NCBI RefSeq assembly: GCF_009677585.1
Contig: NZ_WKYV01000033.1
Location: forward strand, 1 to 47,488
Reading direction: 5' to 3'
Source of the DNA: Lactonifactor sp. BIOML-A5
Lineage (GTDB): Bacteria; Bacillota; Clostridia; Lachnospirales; Lachnospiraceae
DNA: 47,488 bases
Of the stretch, positions 18,223-26,691 are shown in pieces (the stretch's first letter is position 1; each line of letters opens with the position of its first letter). Under the pieces are notes generated by a model that was not told where the DNA came from, ran no database searches, and saw only the letters and a list, made by a program, of their open reading frames with translations. Position numbers and translations under genes: made by a program.

Positions 18223-18240
18223 ACCTCCGGGAGATCACAC

Positions 18241-18328
18241 TGTGGCGGAAAGGAAGATGCTGTTAGCGACAGCCCGCCGCAGGCGGAGACTGCGCTTTCG
18301 CGCAATCATTCTTATATCATCTGCCACA
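18241..18328 (+). other. Compact three-hairpin structured segment
   Basis: Outer pairing TGTGGC (18241-18246) with GCCACA (18323-18328) and GATG with CATC encloses three hairpins: GCTGT/ACAGC at 18259-18273, CCGCC/GGCGG at 18274-18286 and TGCGC/GCGCA at 18291-18304. It lies in the leader between the riboswitch and the 18372 gene. It matches no RNA family I recognise and could be an inserted repeat or part of the leader RNA. Confidence 0.5.
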
Positions 18329-18371
18329 AACAAAAACCTTGCAGTTGCCGAGAGGCAGGAAAGGAGTTTAT

Positions 18372-18662
18372 ATGTATAGGACAGGAAATCAAAATGAGAT
18401 CCAAGAGGCAAAGACAGCCGGCAGACAGGCTTTGGAAGCGCTGGAGGAAGCAGAGGATTTTCTTCAGAGTGCCAGAAATATGGGCATCTGGGATATGCTG
18501 GGAGGAGGACTTCTGGCAGATATTATGAAGCATTCCAGGCTGGACAAGGCAACCAGATGTTTGGAGGCAGCAAGGGAACAGGTAGAGGACGGCATTATTA
18601 TGGTTCGGACCGTACTAGAGGATTTGGAACAGATGGAGCATAGAATAAATATAGCAGAATAG
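18372..18662 (+). CDS. Small helical protein of unknown function
   Basis: The product is 96 residues, predicted almost entirely helical and soluble, rich in Ala, Glu and Leu. A conserved-looking centre reads MGIWDMLGGGLLADIMKHSR, followed by a coiled-coil-like stretch. The ATG at 18372 is chosen because AAAGGAG precedes it; an in-frame ATG 33 nt upstream has none. It is the first gene after the Mn2+ riboswitch and 12 nt before a YccF-family gene. I do not recognise a function. Confidence 0.8.
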   Translation: MYRTGNQNEIQEAKTAGRQALEALEEAEDFLQSARNMGIWDMLGGGLLADIMKHSRLDKATRCLEAAREQVEDGIIMVRTVLEDLEQMEHRINIAE

Positions 18663-18674
18663 GAGGGATAGTAT

Positions 18675-19034
18675 ATGGGATGTCTTGGAAATTTACTTTG
18701 GTTTATCTGCGGGGGATTTTTAAGCGGACTTTCCTGGCTTTTCCTGGGGTGTCTGTGGTGCATTACAATTATTGGAATACCCATTGGGAAACAGTGCTTT
18801 AAATTTGCAGAGCTCAGTTTTTTCCCCTTTGGCAAAGAGGTGAGCTACGGCGGAGGGGCCGGATCTCTGCTCCTCAATATTATCTGGCTCATTGTGACAG
18901 GGGTACCAATGGCTTTGGAGTCTCTGGTTTTGGGAGCAGTTCTCTGCGTTACCATTGTGGGGATTCCCTTCGGAATCCAGCATTTTAAGATTGCTAAGCT
19001 GGCTCTTCTGCCGTTTGGCGCTGAGATACATTAA
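18675..19034 (+). CDS. YccF-family inner membrane protein
   Basis: This 119-residue membrane protein contains two copies of the YccF domain: GIPIGKQCFKFAELSFFPFG near residue 35 and GIPFGIQHFKIAKLALLPFG near 97, each after hydrophobic segments. The family function is unknown. It follows the small helical protein and precedes an ABC ATPase, probably in one transcript behind the riboswitch. AGGAGGG supports the ATG. Confidence 0.9.
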   Translation: MGCLGNLLWFICGGFLSGLSWLFLGCLWCITIIGIPIGKQCFKFAELSFFPFGKEVSYGGGAGSLLLNIIWLIVTGVPMALESLVLGAVLCVTIVGIPFGIQHFKIAKLALLPFGAEIH

Positions 19035-19059
19035 TAGATAAGAGAAAATGGAGGGCATT

Positions 19060-19764
19060 ATGAAACTAATACTGGAACAAATAGAAAAGAAATTCGACAA
19101 AAAAGAAGTGCTGCGGGGGGCTGGTTTTACCTTTGAAAAGGGAAAAATCTATGGACTTCTGGGACGAAACGGTGCGGGAAAGACCACACTGTTCAACTGT
19201 ATCAATGAGGATATTGAAATTGACGGGGGGAGCTTTTATATTGAGGAGGAGGGAATTAAAAGACCGATTATCTCAGAGGATATCGGATATGTGCTTTCTA
19301 CGCCTGTGGTACCTGAGTTTCTCACAGGCAGAGAGTTTTTAAGGTTTTTCGTAGAGATCAACGGACAGAAGATGAAAGAAGCTAAAAGTCTGGATGAGTA
19401 TTTTGACTTTATGAAGATAGAGGAAGAGGACAGGGATAAGCTGATGAAAGACTATTCCCACGGCATGAAGAATAAAATGCAGATGTTGGTGAATATCATA
19501 GGCAGTCCCGCCATTCTCTTGTTGGATGAACCACTGACGTCCTTTGATGTAGTTGTGGCAGATGAGATGAAAAAGATGCTGAAGGAGATAAAAAAGGATC
19601 ACATTCTTATCTTTTCAACTCACATCATGGAGCTGGCTCTGGATTTGTGTGATGAGATTGTGATTCTAAACCAAGGAATTTTGGAAGAGATTCCTAAGGA
19701 AAATCTGGATAATGAAGAGTTCAAAGACAAAATTATTGATACCTTAAGGGGAGAAGAAGGATGA
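19060..19764 (+). CDS. ABC transporter ATP-binding protein
   Basis: The product is a 234-residue ATPase of the export/drug-resistance type. Walker A GRNGAGKTT is at 35-43 and Walker B ILLLDEPLTSFD follows a degenerate signature (YSHGMKNKM instead of LSGGQ). The ATG at 19060 lies behind GGAGGG; an ATG 12 nt upstream overlaps that site. Its last 4 nt overlap the permease start (ATGA). The cargo is unknown. Confidence 0.9.
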   Translation: MKLILEQIEKKFDKKEVLRGAGFTFEKGKIYGLLGRNGAGKTTLFNCINEDIEIDGGSFYIEEEGIKRPIISEDIGYVLSTPVVPEFLTGREFLRFFVEINGQKMKEAKSLDEYFDFMKIEEEDRDKLMKDYSHGMKNKMQMLVNIIGSPAILLLDEPLTSFDVVVADEMKKMLKEIKKDHILIFSTHIMELALDLCDEIVILNQGILEEIPKENLDNEEFKDKIIDTLRGEEG

Positions 19765-21332
19765 AAACACTTTTATTGTCGTTCCGCCTGAGCAATACAT
19801 ATGGGGCGAATACCTGGATCTACAGGCTTCGCCGCCTGCCGCTGATTAAGAAACTAATCCCTGCAAGCCTGTATGGCTGCGGGGGGCTGAAAAAGTTCGC
19901 TTATATTTTGTATGTTATCCTGAAAACTATATTTGCCTTTGGCGGTAAATTTTTGTATCTGGGACTAATGATTTTACTGCCTCTAAGTATCCTGCCGGGA
20001 GATAAGACAGGAAACTTTGTAAATATTTTCTTTTTCCTTACAGCAATGGGAGCATTTACAAACACGGAACTGTTTAATCCCACAAAAGCCAAGTACTATA
20101 CGGTTGTACTTATGCGGACCGATGCAAAAAGCTATGCTCTTTCCAGCCTTTGGTGGTTCCTGGCTAAGAATATTGTGACCTGGATACCCGTGGTTCTGAC
20201 CCTGGGCAGACAGGCAGGTATCCCTCTGGGCGTCTGCCTTCTGGTTCCTGCTGTGATGACGGAATGGAAGCTTGTGGGCAGCGCACTGATGCTGAAGTAT
20301 TTTGACAGAACCGGCCGTGAGGTATCAGAAAATAATTTGAAGCTTTTCTTCAGTGTGACCGGGGCAGGGCTTTTGCTGGGGTATGGTCTCCCCTGGGTGC
20401 ATGCAGGTCTCCCTGTGCAGGGCTTTTATCTGGCAGCGGTCCTCCTGATTCCGTGTGCGGTATGTTCCCTGAGATTTCTTATTAAGAGCAGAAGCTACAA
20501 AAGGCTTTATAAAAAAATACTGAATCTTAATGGCCTTATTTTCGGGGTACAGGAAAACGCAGCTGCCACACAGCAGAGAGCCTATCTCTCCAAAATTTCT
20601 TCAGAGGAAGTCCGAACAGGAAATAAAAAAGGATACGATTACTTCAATGAACTGTTTATACAAAGACACAGGAAGATTCTTACCCATTCAGCCAGAAAAA
20701 CAGCATATATACTTGTGATAATTCTGGCCGGAATGCTCCTTCTTTCACAGGTCAATCACAAAGCTTCCCGGGGCATTAATGAGGTGATGCTTAATTTTCT
20801 CCCTTATTTTATTTTTGTGATGTATCTGGTGAATAAGGGGGCGGTGGTAACACAGGCTATGTTTATGAACTGTGATCACAGTATGCTGGCATACCGGTTC
20901 TACCGGCAGCCGGATGCTGTTCTTAAGCTTTTTAAAGCACGGCTGCTAACACTGATTAAGATTAATATGATACCTGCGGCGGTGATTGCCTGCGGTCTGC
21001 CGCTTCTCCTCTTTATCACAGGAGGGACAGATAATCCTCTGAATTATGGGCTGCTGTTTGTATCTGTCCTGGCTATGGCGGTATTTTTTTCCGTACATCA
21101 CCTGGTGATCTATTATCTGCTCCAGCCCTACAACGTGAATATGGAGGCGAAAAGCAGTACGTATTCTATTGTAAACGGGGCAACATATTTTTTGTGTTAT
21201 ATGTGCATTAAAATTCAGGCTCCAACCATCATATTTGCAAGTCTGACGATTCTTTTTTCTGCGCTTTATATCGGTGCCGCATTGTTTTTGGTTTATCGGT
21301 ATGCACCGGTCAGATTTCGCCTCAAACAATAA
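19761..21332 (+). CDS. ABC transporter permease, uncharacterised
   Basis: This 523-residue membrane protein has roughly ten hydrophobic segments in two groups separated by a charged cytoplasmic stretch (about 230-320). It shows no extracellular domain and no family motif that I recognise. Overlap with the ATPase gene indicates that they form one transporter. The substrate cannot be inferred. There is no obvious terminator before eno, which begins 73 nt later behind its own strong ribosome site. Confidence 0.85.
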   Translation: MKTLLLSFRLSNTYGANTWIYRLRRLPLIKKLIPASLYGCGGLKKFAYILYVILKTIFAFGGKFLYLGLMILLPLSILPGDKTGNFVNIFFFLTAMGAFTNTELFNPTKAKYYTVVLMRTDAKSYALSSLWWFLAKNIVTWIPVVLTLGRQAGIPLGVCLLVPAVMTEWKLVGSALMLKYFDRTGREVSENNLKLFFSVTGAGLLLGYGLPWVHAGLPVQGFYLAAVLLIPCAVCSLRFLIKSRSYKRLYKKILNLNGLIFGVQENAAATQQRAYLSKISSEEVRTGNKKGYDYFNELFIQRHRKILTHSARKTAYILVIILAGMLLLSQVNHKASRGINEVMLNFLPYFIFVMYLVNKGAVVTQAMFMNCDHSMLAYRFYRQPDAVLKLFKARLLTLIKINMIPAAVIACGLPLLLFITGGTDNPLNYGLLFVSVLAMAVFFSVHHLVIYYLLQPYNVNMEAKSSTYSIVNGATYFLCYMCIKIQAPTIIFASLTILFSALYIGAALFLVYRYAPVRFRLKQ

Positions 21333-21404
21333 TTTTATATACATTATGACCGGCAATTTGGTAAATAATAAAAATACAGAATAAAAAATAAGGAGGTTAC
21401 GCAT

Positions 21405-22721
21405 ATGTATCGTTATTTGCCAATACGCCGTGTATACGCCAGAGAAGTGCTGGATTCCAGAGGAAATCCCACTGTTGAGGTAGAGGTTACCGTAGGAGAA
21501 GGAATAGTAGGAAGAGAGGGATATCTGGGGAGGGCTCTGGTTCCGTCAGGTGCCTCTACGGGCAGATTTGAGGCAGCAGAGCTGCGGGATGGAGATAAAC
21601 GATACTATGGACTGGGGGTGCAGAAGGCAGTTTCAAATGTTAATACAAAACTGGCCGATGCTGTATTAGGGGAAAATGCCTTAAACCAGAGTCACATCGA
21701 CTATCTGCTGCTCCAGGCTGACGGAACTAAAAATAAAGAGAATATAGGGGCAAACGCGGTTCTGGGTGTTTCTATGGCTGTGGCCAGGGCTGCGGCCAAG
21801 GCATTGCGGGTTCCTCTGTATCAGTATATCGGGGGCTGCCACGCAAGAAGAATGCCCGTGCCTATGATGAATATTCTGAACGGCGGAAAGCATGCAGATA
21901 ATACGGTAGACCTTCAGGAGTTCATGATTATGCCTGTGGGTGCAGACAGTTTTTCCTCGGGACTGCAGATGTGCGCTGAGATTTACCATAATCTGAAGGT
22001 GATACTAAAGGGGGAAAATCTGGCTACTGCGGTGGGTGATGAAGGCGGATTTGCCCCGGATGTTCAGGGGTCAAAGGAGGTCCTGGAGCTTATGTGTCAG
22101 GCAGTGGAAAAGAGCGGTTATAAGCTTCGTGAGGACATCTGCTTTGCAGTGGACGCGGCTGCAAGTGAACTCTACGACAAAGAAAAGGATTACTATTATT
22201 TCCCTGGAGAGAGTGAGATGAAGGGAGATACCGTCACAAGAACGGCAAAGGAGATGGTAAACTATTACAAGGAGCTTATGGATGAATTCCCAATTGTCTC
22301 AATTGAAGACGGACTGCACGAGGATGACTGGGACGGCTGGAAGCTAATGACGGAAAAGCTGGGTGACAGGGTGCAGCTGGTGGGGGACGACCTTTTTGTG
22401 ACAAATATAAAGAGGCTTGCCTGCGGTATAAAGCTGGAGGTAGCCAATGGGATTCTCATCAAGCTGAATCAGATCGGGACAGTATCTGAGGCTCTGGATG
22501 CCGTGGAGATGGCCCATAAGGCAGGCTACCGGGCTGTGATCTCACACCGCTCAGGAGAGACAGAGGACACCTTTATCGCAGATCTGGCGGTTGCCGTAAA
22601 TGCGGGACAGATTAAGACGGGAGCCCCCTGCAGGACTGACCGGACGGCAAAATACAACCAGCTGCTGCGAATAGAGGATACTCTGGGAAATATAGCCCAG
22701 TACGACACACCTTTTATCTGA
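21405..22721 (+). CDS. eno: Enolase
   Basis: The enzyme dehydrates 2-phosphoglycerate to phosphoenolpyruvate. The 438-residue protein has [11 protein letters not shown], the substrate loop [67 protein letters not shown] and SHRSGETED, so all Mg2+ and catalytic motifs are present. The sequence is somewhat divergent at HADNTVD (usually HADNNVD) and has a short insertion near residue 33 ([11 protein letters not shown]). AGGAGG precedes the ATG. Confidence 0.97.
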   Translation: MYRYLPIRRVYAREVLDSRGNPTVEVEVTVGEGIVGREGYLGRALVPSGASTGRFEAAELRDGDKRYYGLGVQKAVSNVNTKLADAVLGENALNQSHIDYLLLQADGTKNKENIGANAVLGVSMAVARAAAKALRVPLYQYIGGCHARRMPVPMMNILNGGKHADNTVDLQEFMIMPVGADSFSSGLQMCAEIYHNLKVILKGENLATAVGDEGGFAPDVQGSKEVLELMCQAVEKSGYKLREDICFAVDAAASELYDKEKDYYYFPGESEMKGDTVTRTAKEMVNYYKELMDEFPIVSIEDGLHEDDWDGWKLMTEKLGDRVQLVGDDLFVTNIKRLACGIKLEVANGILIKLNQIGTVSEALDAVEMAHKAGYRAVISHRSGETEDTFIADLAVAVNAGQIKTGAPCRTDRTAKYNQLLRIEDTLGNIAQYDTPFI

Positions 22722-22728
22722 GAAGTAT

Positions 22729-22770
22729 AGGGGGAAGAGGGAAGCGTATCCCCTCTCCTCCTGATTTTTG
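22729..22770 (+). terminator. Terminator after eno
   Basis: AGGGGGAAGAGGGA pairs imperfectly with TCCCCTCTCCTCCT around a 6-nt loop and is followed by GATTTTTG. Confidence 0.7.
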
Positions 22771-22790
22771 TTATATTTCCGAAAAACAAG

Positions 22791-22819
22791 TTGAAAAACT
22801 TTTACCTCTATGGTAAAAT
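22791..22819 (+). promoter_or_regulatory. Promoter of secG-rnr-smpB
   Basis: TTGAAA at 22791-22796, 17 bp, and an extended -10 TGG-TAAAAT at 22814-22819. Confidence 0.75.
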
Positions 22820-22849
22820 TATCTTGTTTGACAATTAGGAGGTGTAATC

Positions 22850-23086
22850 GTGGATATTTTACGTATGGTTCTGACCATAATTTTCGTTATTGATTGTATA
22901 GCCATTACTGTTCTTGTATTGATGCAGGAGGGAAAGCAGCAGGGTCTGGGCAGCATTGCAGGTATGGCCGATACGTATTGGGGCAAGAACAAAGGAAGAT
23001 CTATGGAAGGAAACCTGGTTCGCGCTACGAAGATTACAGGATTTTTATTTTTTGTACTGGCATTAGTATTAAACCTGAAGTTTTAA
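22850..23086 (+). CDS. secG: Preprotein translocase subunit SecG
   Basis: This small membrane subunit of the SecYEG channel has 78 residues and two hydrophobic helices flanking the conserved loop LMQEGKQQGLGSIAG. It starts with GTG behind a strong AGGAGGTG. Synteny with rnr and smpB, a common Firmicute arrangement, supports the call. A terminator-like hairpin follows within 10 nt, which may tune read-through into rnr. Confidence 0.93.
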   Translation: MDILRMVLTIIFVIDCIAITVLVLMQEGKQQGLGSIAGMADTYWGKNKGRSMEGNLVRATKITGFLFFVLALVLNLKF

Positions 23087-23092
23087 CAGATG

Positions 23093-23125
23093 ACACTCTT
23101 GTGAAGGAACAAGAGTGTTTTTTTC
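23093..23125 (+). terminator. Hairpin terminator between secG and rnr
   Basis: ACACTCTTG and CAAGAGTGT form a perfect stem with an 8-nt loop, followed by TTTTTTC. Rnr starts 38 nt later, so it may be partial. Confidence 0.8.
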
Positions 23126-23162
23126 TTTTGAAGCCTCAGGGGAAAGATAGATAGGAGAAGAA

Positions 23163-25469
23163 GTGAATACTAAATTATTAAAGAAAAGAAGGAAAATGCT
23201 CTATGATATAATAAGCTGTAAGGAATACGAGCCTATGAGGGCAAAGGAGCTGGCTATTTTACTGGAGCTGCCGAAAGGGAAAAGGAAGGAACTCCATGAG
23301 GTTTTGGATTTGATGGTAGAGGAAGGCATCCTTGAGATTACTAAACGGGGTAGATATCAGAAAAGGTCCGGCAAAAAGCCGGATTCAAACAGGGCAGCGG
23401 ATGGGACAACCGGAAAGAGAATGGACGGCAGGAGAGAAGCAGATGCAGTCTGCCCTGTGCGGAAGGAAACGAAGAAAGGGGAACCGGAAAGGGAGTATGC
23501 TGAGGGCATCTTTATCGGCCATCCCAAGGGATTTGGATTTGTAGAGGTTTCCGGGGATACAGAGGATATCTTTATTCCGGAATCCCAGGTAGAGAATGCG
23601 GTGCATATGGACCGCGTGAGAGTGCTTCTTTCCCCGGGACCGGAATCTCACGGAAGAAGACGGGAAGGCAGTATTGTTAAGATACTGGAACACGGCACAG
23701 TCCAGGTGGTTGGGACATATCAGAGAAACAGTCATTTTGGGTTTGTGATAGCGGATAATGCAAAGTTTTCCAGGGATATATTTGTACCCATGGAGTGCTC
23801 GAAAGGCGCTGTGACAGGGGACAAGGTGGTAGCGGTAATTACGGATTACGGGACAAAGAATAAGAGCCCGGAAGGCAAGGTTGTGGAGATACTGGGTCAC
23901 TTTAATGAGGCTGGAGTGGATGTCCTTTCTATCGCCAAAGGGTATGATCTGCCTATGGAATTTCCGGAAAAAGTAAACAATCAGGCGGCAAAGGTGAAGG
24001 AGTATCTGATTCCGGGAGATTTTGACAGCAGGATGGATCTGAGAGAGTGGACGATAGTGACAATTGACGGAGAAGACGCCAAAGATCTGGACGACGGCGT
24101 ATCCCTTACCAAGGAGGGGGATATCTATCATCTGGGGGTCCATATAGCGGATGTCAGCAATTATGTGCAGTATAACAGCGCTCTGGACAGAGAGGCGCTG
24201 AAAAGAGGGACAAGCGTATATCTGGTAGATCGCGTAATTCCAATGCTGCCGCCCCGTCTGTCAAATGGTATCTGTTCCCTGAATCAGGGAGAGGATCGGC
24301 TGGCTTTGAGCTGTCTGATGGATATCGACGAAACCGGACAAGTAGTTTCCCATCAGATTGCGGAGACAGTGATCCGGGTAAGCAGGAGAATGACTTACAC
24401 GAATGTGAAAAAGATTCTGGATCAGGAGGATGGATCTGCAGCCGGAGAATATGAAGAGTTAGTTCCGCTGTTTTTCCTGATGAAGGAGGTATCCGATCTT
24501 CTGAGAAAGAGAAGGGAAAAACGGGGAGCGATTGACTTTGATTTCCCCGAAAGCAAGATCCTTTTGAACAGTCAGGGCAGACCGGTGGAGATCTATCCGT
24601 ATGAGCATAATGTGGCTACAAAGATTATTGAAGATTTTATGCTGATCGCCAACGAGACAGTTGCAGAGGAATTCTGCCGTGCAGAGATACCCTTCGTGTA
24701 CCGGGTACATGAAGAACCGGATGAGGAAAAGATGGAAGCAGTTCTTCAGATGATTCATAACTTTGGCATTCCGGCTGTAAAGTCCAAGCAGAAGATTCAT
24801 CCTAAGGAGATTCAGAAAATATTAAAGAGAATAGAAGGAACACCGGAGGAGCCTCTCTTTTCCCGGCTGCTTCTCCGCTCTATGAAGCAGGCGAAATATA
24901 CGCCGGAGTGTACCGGGCACTTTGGGCTTGCGGCCAGATATTACTGTCATTTTACCTCGCCTATCCGCAGGTATCCGGATTTGCAGATTCACAGAATCAT
25001 TAAGGAAACACTCCGGGGCAGAATGAACGAAGAGAAAATCCGCCATTATCAGGACATCCTGGAAGACGTATCTGTCCAGTCCAGCGCCATGGAGCGCAGG
25101 GCAGAGGAGGTTGAGCGGGAGACAGATAAGCTGAAGAAAGCAGAATATATGTCATCCCGGATCGGCTGTGTGTTCCAGGGAATTATCTCCGGGGTTACGG
25201 AGTGGGGAATCTATGTGGAACTGCCCAACACAGTGGAAGGCCTGGTTCATGTAAACACACTCAGAGATGATTACTATGTATTTGACAAGGAGCACTACCG
25301 GATTGTGGGAGAGGTGACGAAAAAGACCTATGGACTTGGCCAGAAAGTGACCGTACGGGTAGAGGATGCTGATATGATAACCAAGACCATAGATTTTGTA
25401 CTGGCAAAGGAAGGAAAGGAGGATGAGGAGAATGAGCAAGGAATCGGGCAGCCGTCTGATTGCAAATAA
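23163..25469 (+). CDS. rnr: Ribonuclease R
   Basis: This 3'-5' exoribonuclease degrades structured RNA and takes part with SmpB in trans-translation. The 768-residue protein has an N-terminal winged helix (about 10-65), a low-complexity basic linker (about 66-112), cold-shock domains (about 113-250), the RNB catalytic domain with [12 protein letters not shown] (Asp305, 308, 310, 311) and a C-terminal S1 domain ([13 protein letters not shown]). It starts with GTG behind AGGAGAAG. The end overlaps smpB by 38 nt. Confidence 0.96.
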   Translation: MNTKLLKKRRKMLYDIISCKEYEPMRAKELAILLELPKGKRKELHEVLDLMVEEGILEITKRGRYQKRSGKKPDSNRAADGTTGKRMDGRREADAVCPVRKETKKGEPEREYAEGIFIGHPKGFGFVEVSGDTEDIFIPESQVENAVHMDRVRVLLSPGPESHGRRREGSIVKILEHGTVQVVGTYQRNSHFGFVIADNAKFSRDIFVPMECSKGAVTGDKVVAVITDYGTKNKSPEGKVVEILGHFNEAGVDVLSIAKGYDLPMEFPEKVNNQAAKVKEYLIPGDFDSRMDLREWTIVTIDGEDAKDLDDGVSLTKEGDIYHLGVHIADVSNYVQYNSALDREALKRGTSVYLVDRVIPMLPPRLSNGICSLNQGEDRLALSCLMDIDETGQVVSHQIAETVIRVSRRMTYTNVKKILDQEDGSAAGEYEELVPLFFLMKEVSDLLRKRREKRGAIDFDFPESKILLNSQGRPVEIYPYEHNVATKIIEDFMLIANETVAEEFCRAEIPFVYRVHEEPDEEKMEAVLQMIHNFGIPAVKSKQKIHPKEIQKILKRIEGTPEEPLFSRLLLRSMKQAKYTPECTGHFGLAARYYCHFTSPIRRYPDLQIHRIIKETLRGRMNEEKIRHYQDILEDVSVQSSAMERRAEEVERETDKLKKAEYMSSRIGCVFQGIISGVTEWGIYVELPNTVEGLVHVNTLRDDYYVFDKEHYRIVGEVTKKTYGLGQKVTVRVEDADMITKTIDFVLAKEGKEDEENEQGIGQPSDCK

Positions 25470-25902
25470 TAAAAAAGCCTATCATGATTATTTTATTGAG
25501 GACAGCTATGAGGCAGGGATTGCCCTGGCTGGCACGGAGGTGAAGTCCCTGCGCATGGGTAAATGCAGTATAAAGGAGTCTTTTCTTAGGATTGAACAGG
25601 GAGAAGTGTATATCTACGGGATGCATATCAGTCCTTACGAAAAAGGTAATATCTTTAATAAAGATCCTCTGCGCGTGAGAAAGCTTCTGCTTCATGATTA
25701 TGAAATCAGGAAAATTGCAGCTAAGATCGCAGAGCAGGGATATACTCTGGTGCCCCTGAAGGTTTATTTTAAAGGGAGTCTTGTAAAGGTAGAGATAGGG
25801 ATTGCAAAAGGGAAAAAACTTTACGATAAGAGACAGGATATTGCAAAGAAGGATCAGAGGCGGGAGGCCGAGAGAGACTTTAAAGTAAAAAACTTATTTT
25901 AA
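25432..25902 (+). CDS. smpB: SsrA-binding protein SmpB
   Basis: The protein binds tmRNA and delivers it to stalled ribosomes. The 156-residue product has the family motifs [37 protein letters not shown] and the basic C-terminal tail [17 protein letters not shown]. The ATG at 25432 lies behind GGAGGATGAGGAG, within the end of rnr; the frame is open further upstream but those starts are internal to rnr. No ssrA gene is visible in the 90 nt that follow. Confidence 0.96.
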   Translation: MSKESGSRLIANNKKAYHDYFIEDSYEAGIALAGTEVKSLRMGKCSIKESFLRIEQGEVYIYGMHISPYEKGNIFNKDPLRVRKLLLHDYEIRKIAAKIAEQGYTLVPLKVYFKGSLVKVEIGIAKGKKLYDKRQDIAKKDQRREAERDFKVKNLF

Positions 25903-25921
25903 GCAGAGTTCTTATGTAATG

Positions 25922-25948
25922 AAAAACAGGGCAGCCGCAGCTGCCCTG
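25922..25948 (-). terminator. Terminator of hsp20 (minus strand)
   Basis: CAGGGCAGC and GCTGCCCTG form a perfect 9-bp stem with a 4-nt loop. The T-run lies on the minus strand (TTTTTC), 44 nt beyond the hsp20 stop. Confidence 0.75.
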
Positions 25949-25991
25949 GAATAGAGAAGTATAGGAAAACAATATCGAAAGAGTTTGTAAA

Positions 25992-26420
25992 TTACTGTAT
26001 CTCAATTAATTTGGGCTGTTCCTTATCCAAAACCTGAGGTGTCTGTTTGGGAACTGCCAGACGAAGAACGCCGTTTTGGAACGCGGCTTTGATATCTTCC
26101 TGTCTGATATCCTCGCCCACATAGAAGGTTCTCTTGCAGGTTCCCTGGAAGCGTTCTCTGCGAAGATATTTCCCTTTATTATCTTTCTCGTCTTTGTTCT
26201 CTGTATGGTTTGCAGAGATTGTCAGATAACCGTCCTTCAGTTCTGCCTGGATATCTTCCTTGGTATATCCCGGAAGTTCCATGTCAATCACATAGCTGCC
26301 GTCTTTTTCCTGGATATCTGTCTTCATCAGAGATGAACGGCCAGCGGTTTCAAAAGGTGTAGTGAAAAATGGGTCACTGAACATTTCATCAAATAAATCA
26401 AAAGGTCTTCTAAATAACAT
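25992..26420 (-). CDS. Small heat-shock protein Hsp20 (alpha-crystallin)
   Basis: This ATP-independent holdase has 142 residues. The alpha-crystallin domain spans about 35-135, from MKTDIQEKDGSYVIDMELPGYTKEDI through GVLRLAVPK; the C-terminal IEIQ-type tail is short. An N-terminal LFRRPFDLFDEMF segment would drive oligomer formation. A CIRCE operator overlaps its promoter, so repression by HrcA is expected. AGGAGGAA precedes the ATG. Confidence 0.94.
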   Translation of the reverse strand: MLFRRPFDLFDEMFSDPFFTTPFETAGRSSLMKTDIQEKDGSYVIDMELPGYTKEDIQAELKDGYLTISANHTENKDEKDNKGKYLRRERFQGTCKRTFYVGEDIRQEDIKAAFQNGVLRLAVPKQTPQVLDKEQPKLIEIQ

Positions 26421-26504
26421 AGGTCATTCCTCCTTATTCCTCTTTATGTTATCCTGGCAATTGTCTGCCTTCATAACAGTTGCTGTTTTATTTGTTCTAT
26501 ATGT

Positions 26505-26533
26505 TTTATAACACATATTATTAGCACTGTCAA
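26505..26533 (-). promoter_or_regulatory. hsp20 promoter overlapping CIRCE
   Basis: On the minus strand, TTGACA (26528-26533), 17 bp, and TATAAA (26505-26510). The -35 box lies inside the CIRCE operator. Confidence 0.8.
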
Positions 26534-26547
26534 TAGGTGAGTGCTAA
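26521..26547. promoter_or_regulatory. CIRCE operator (HrcA binding site)
   Basis: TTAGCACTG, 9 nt, then GAGTGCTAA. This matches the consensus TTAGCACTC-N9-GAGTGCTAA except for one base in the first half. The repressor HrcA is not encoded in this window. Confidence 0.93.
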
Positions 26548-26618
26548 TTTTATGCTTGTTTTATAATATTTATAATTTGTTCAGAATTCTTAGGTTTTAG
26601 ACTTATACTGTACATTTA

Positions 26619-26647
26619 TTTACTTTCTATTATAAAAATGATAAAAT
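26619..26647 (+). promoter_or_regulatory. Possible glgB promoter
   Basis: TTTACT at 26619-26624, 17 bp, and an extended -10 TGA-TAAAAT at 26642-26647. Confidence 0.45.
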
Positions 26648-26691
26648 GAACAAAAGAATACCTTTTTAAAACGAGGACAGGAGGCATGACA

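Noticed and set aside
23385..24143. A 252-residue minus-strand frame opposite rnr
   Set aside because: It is an antisense shadow of the RNase R gene.
25903..25991. tmRNA (ssrA) gene after smpB
   Set aside because: The space is 89 nt, too short, and contains only the hsp20 terminator.
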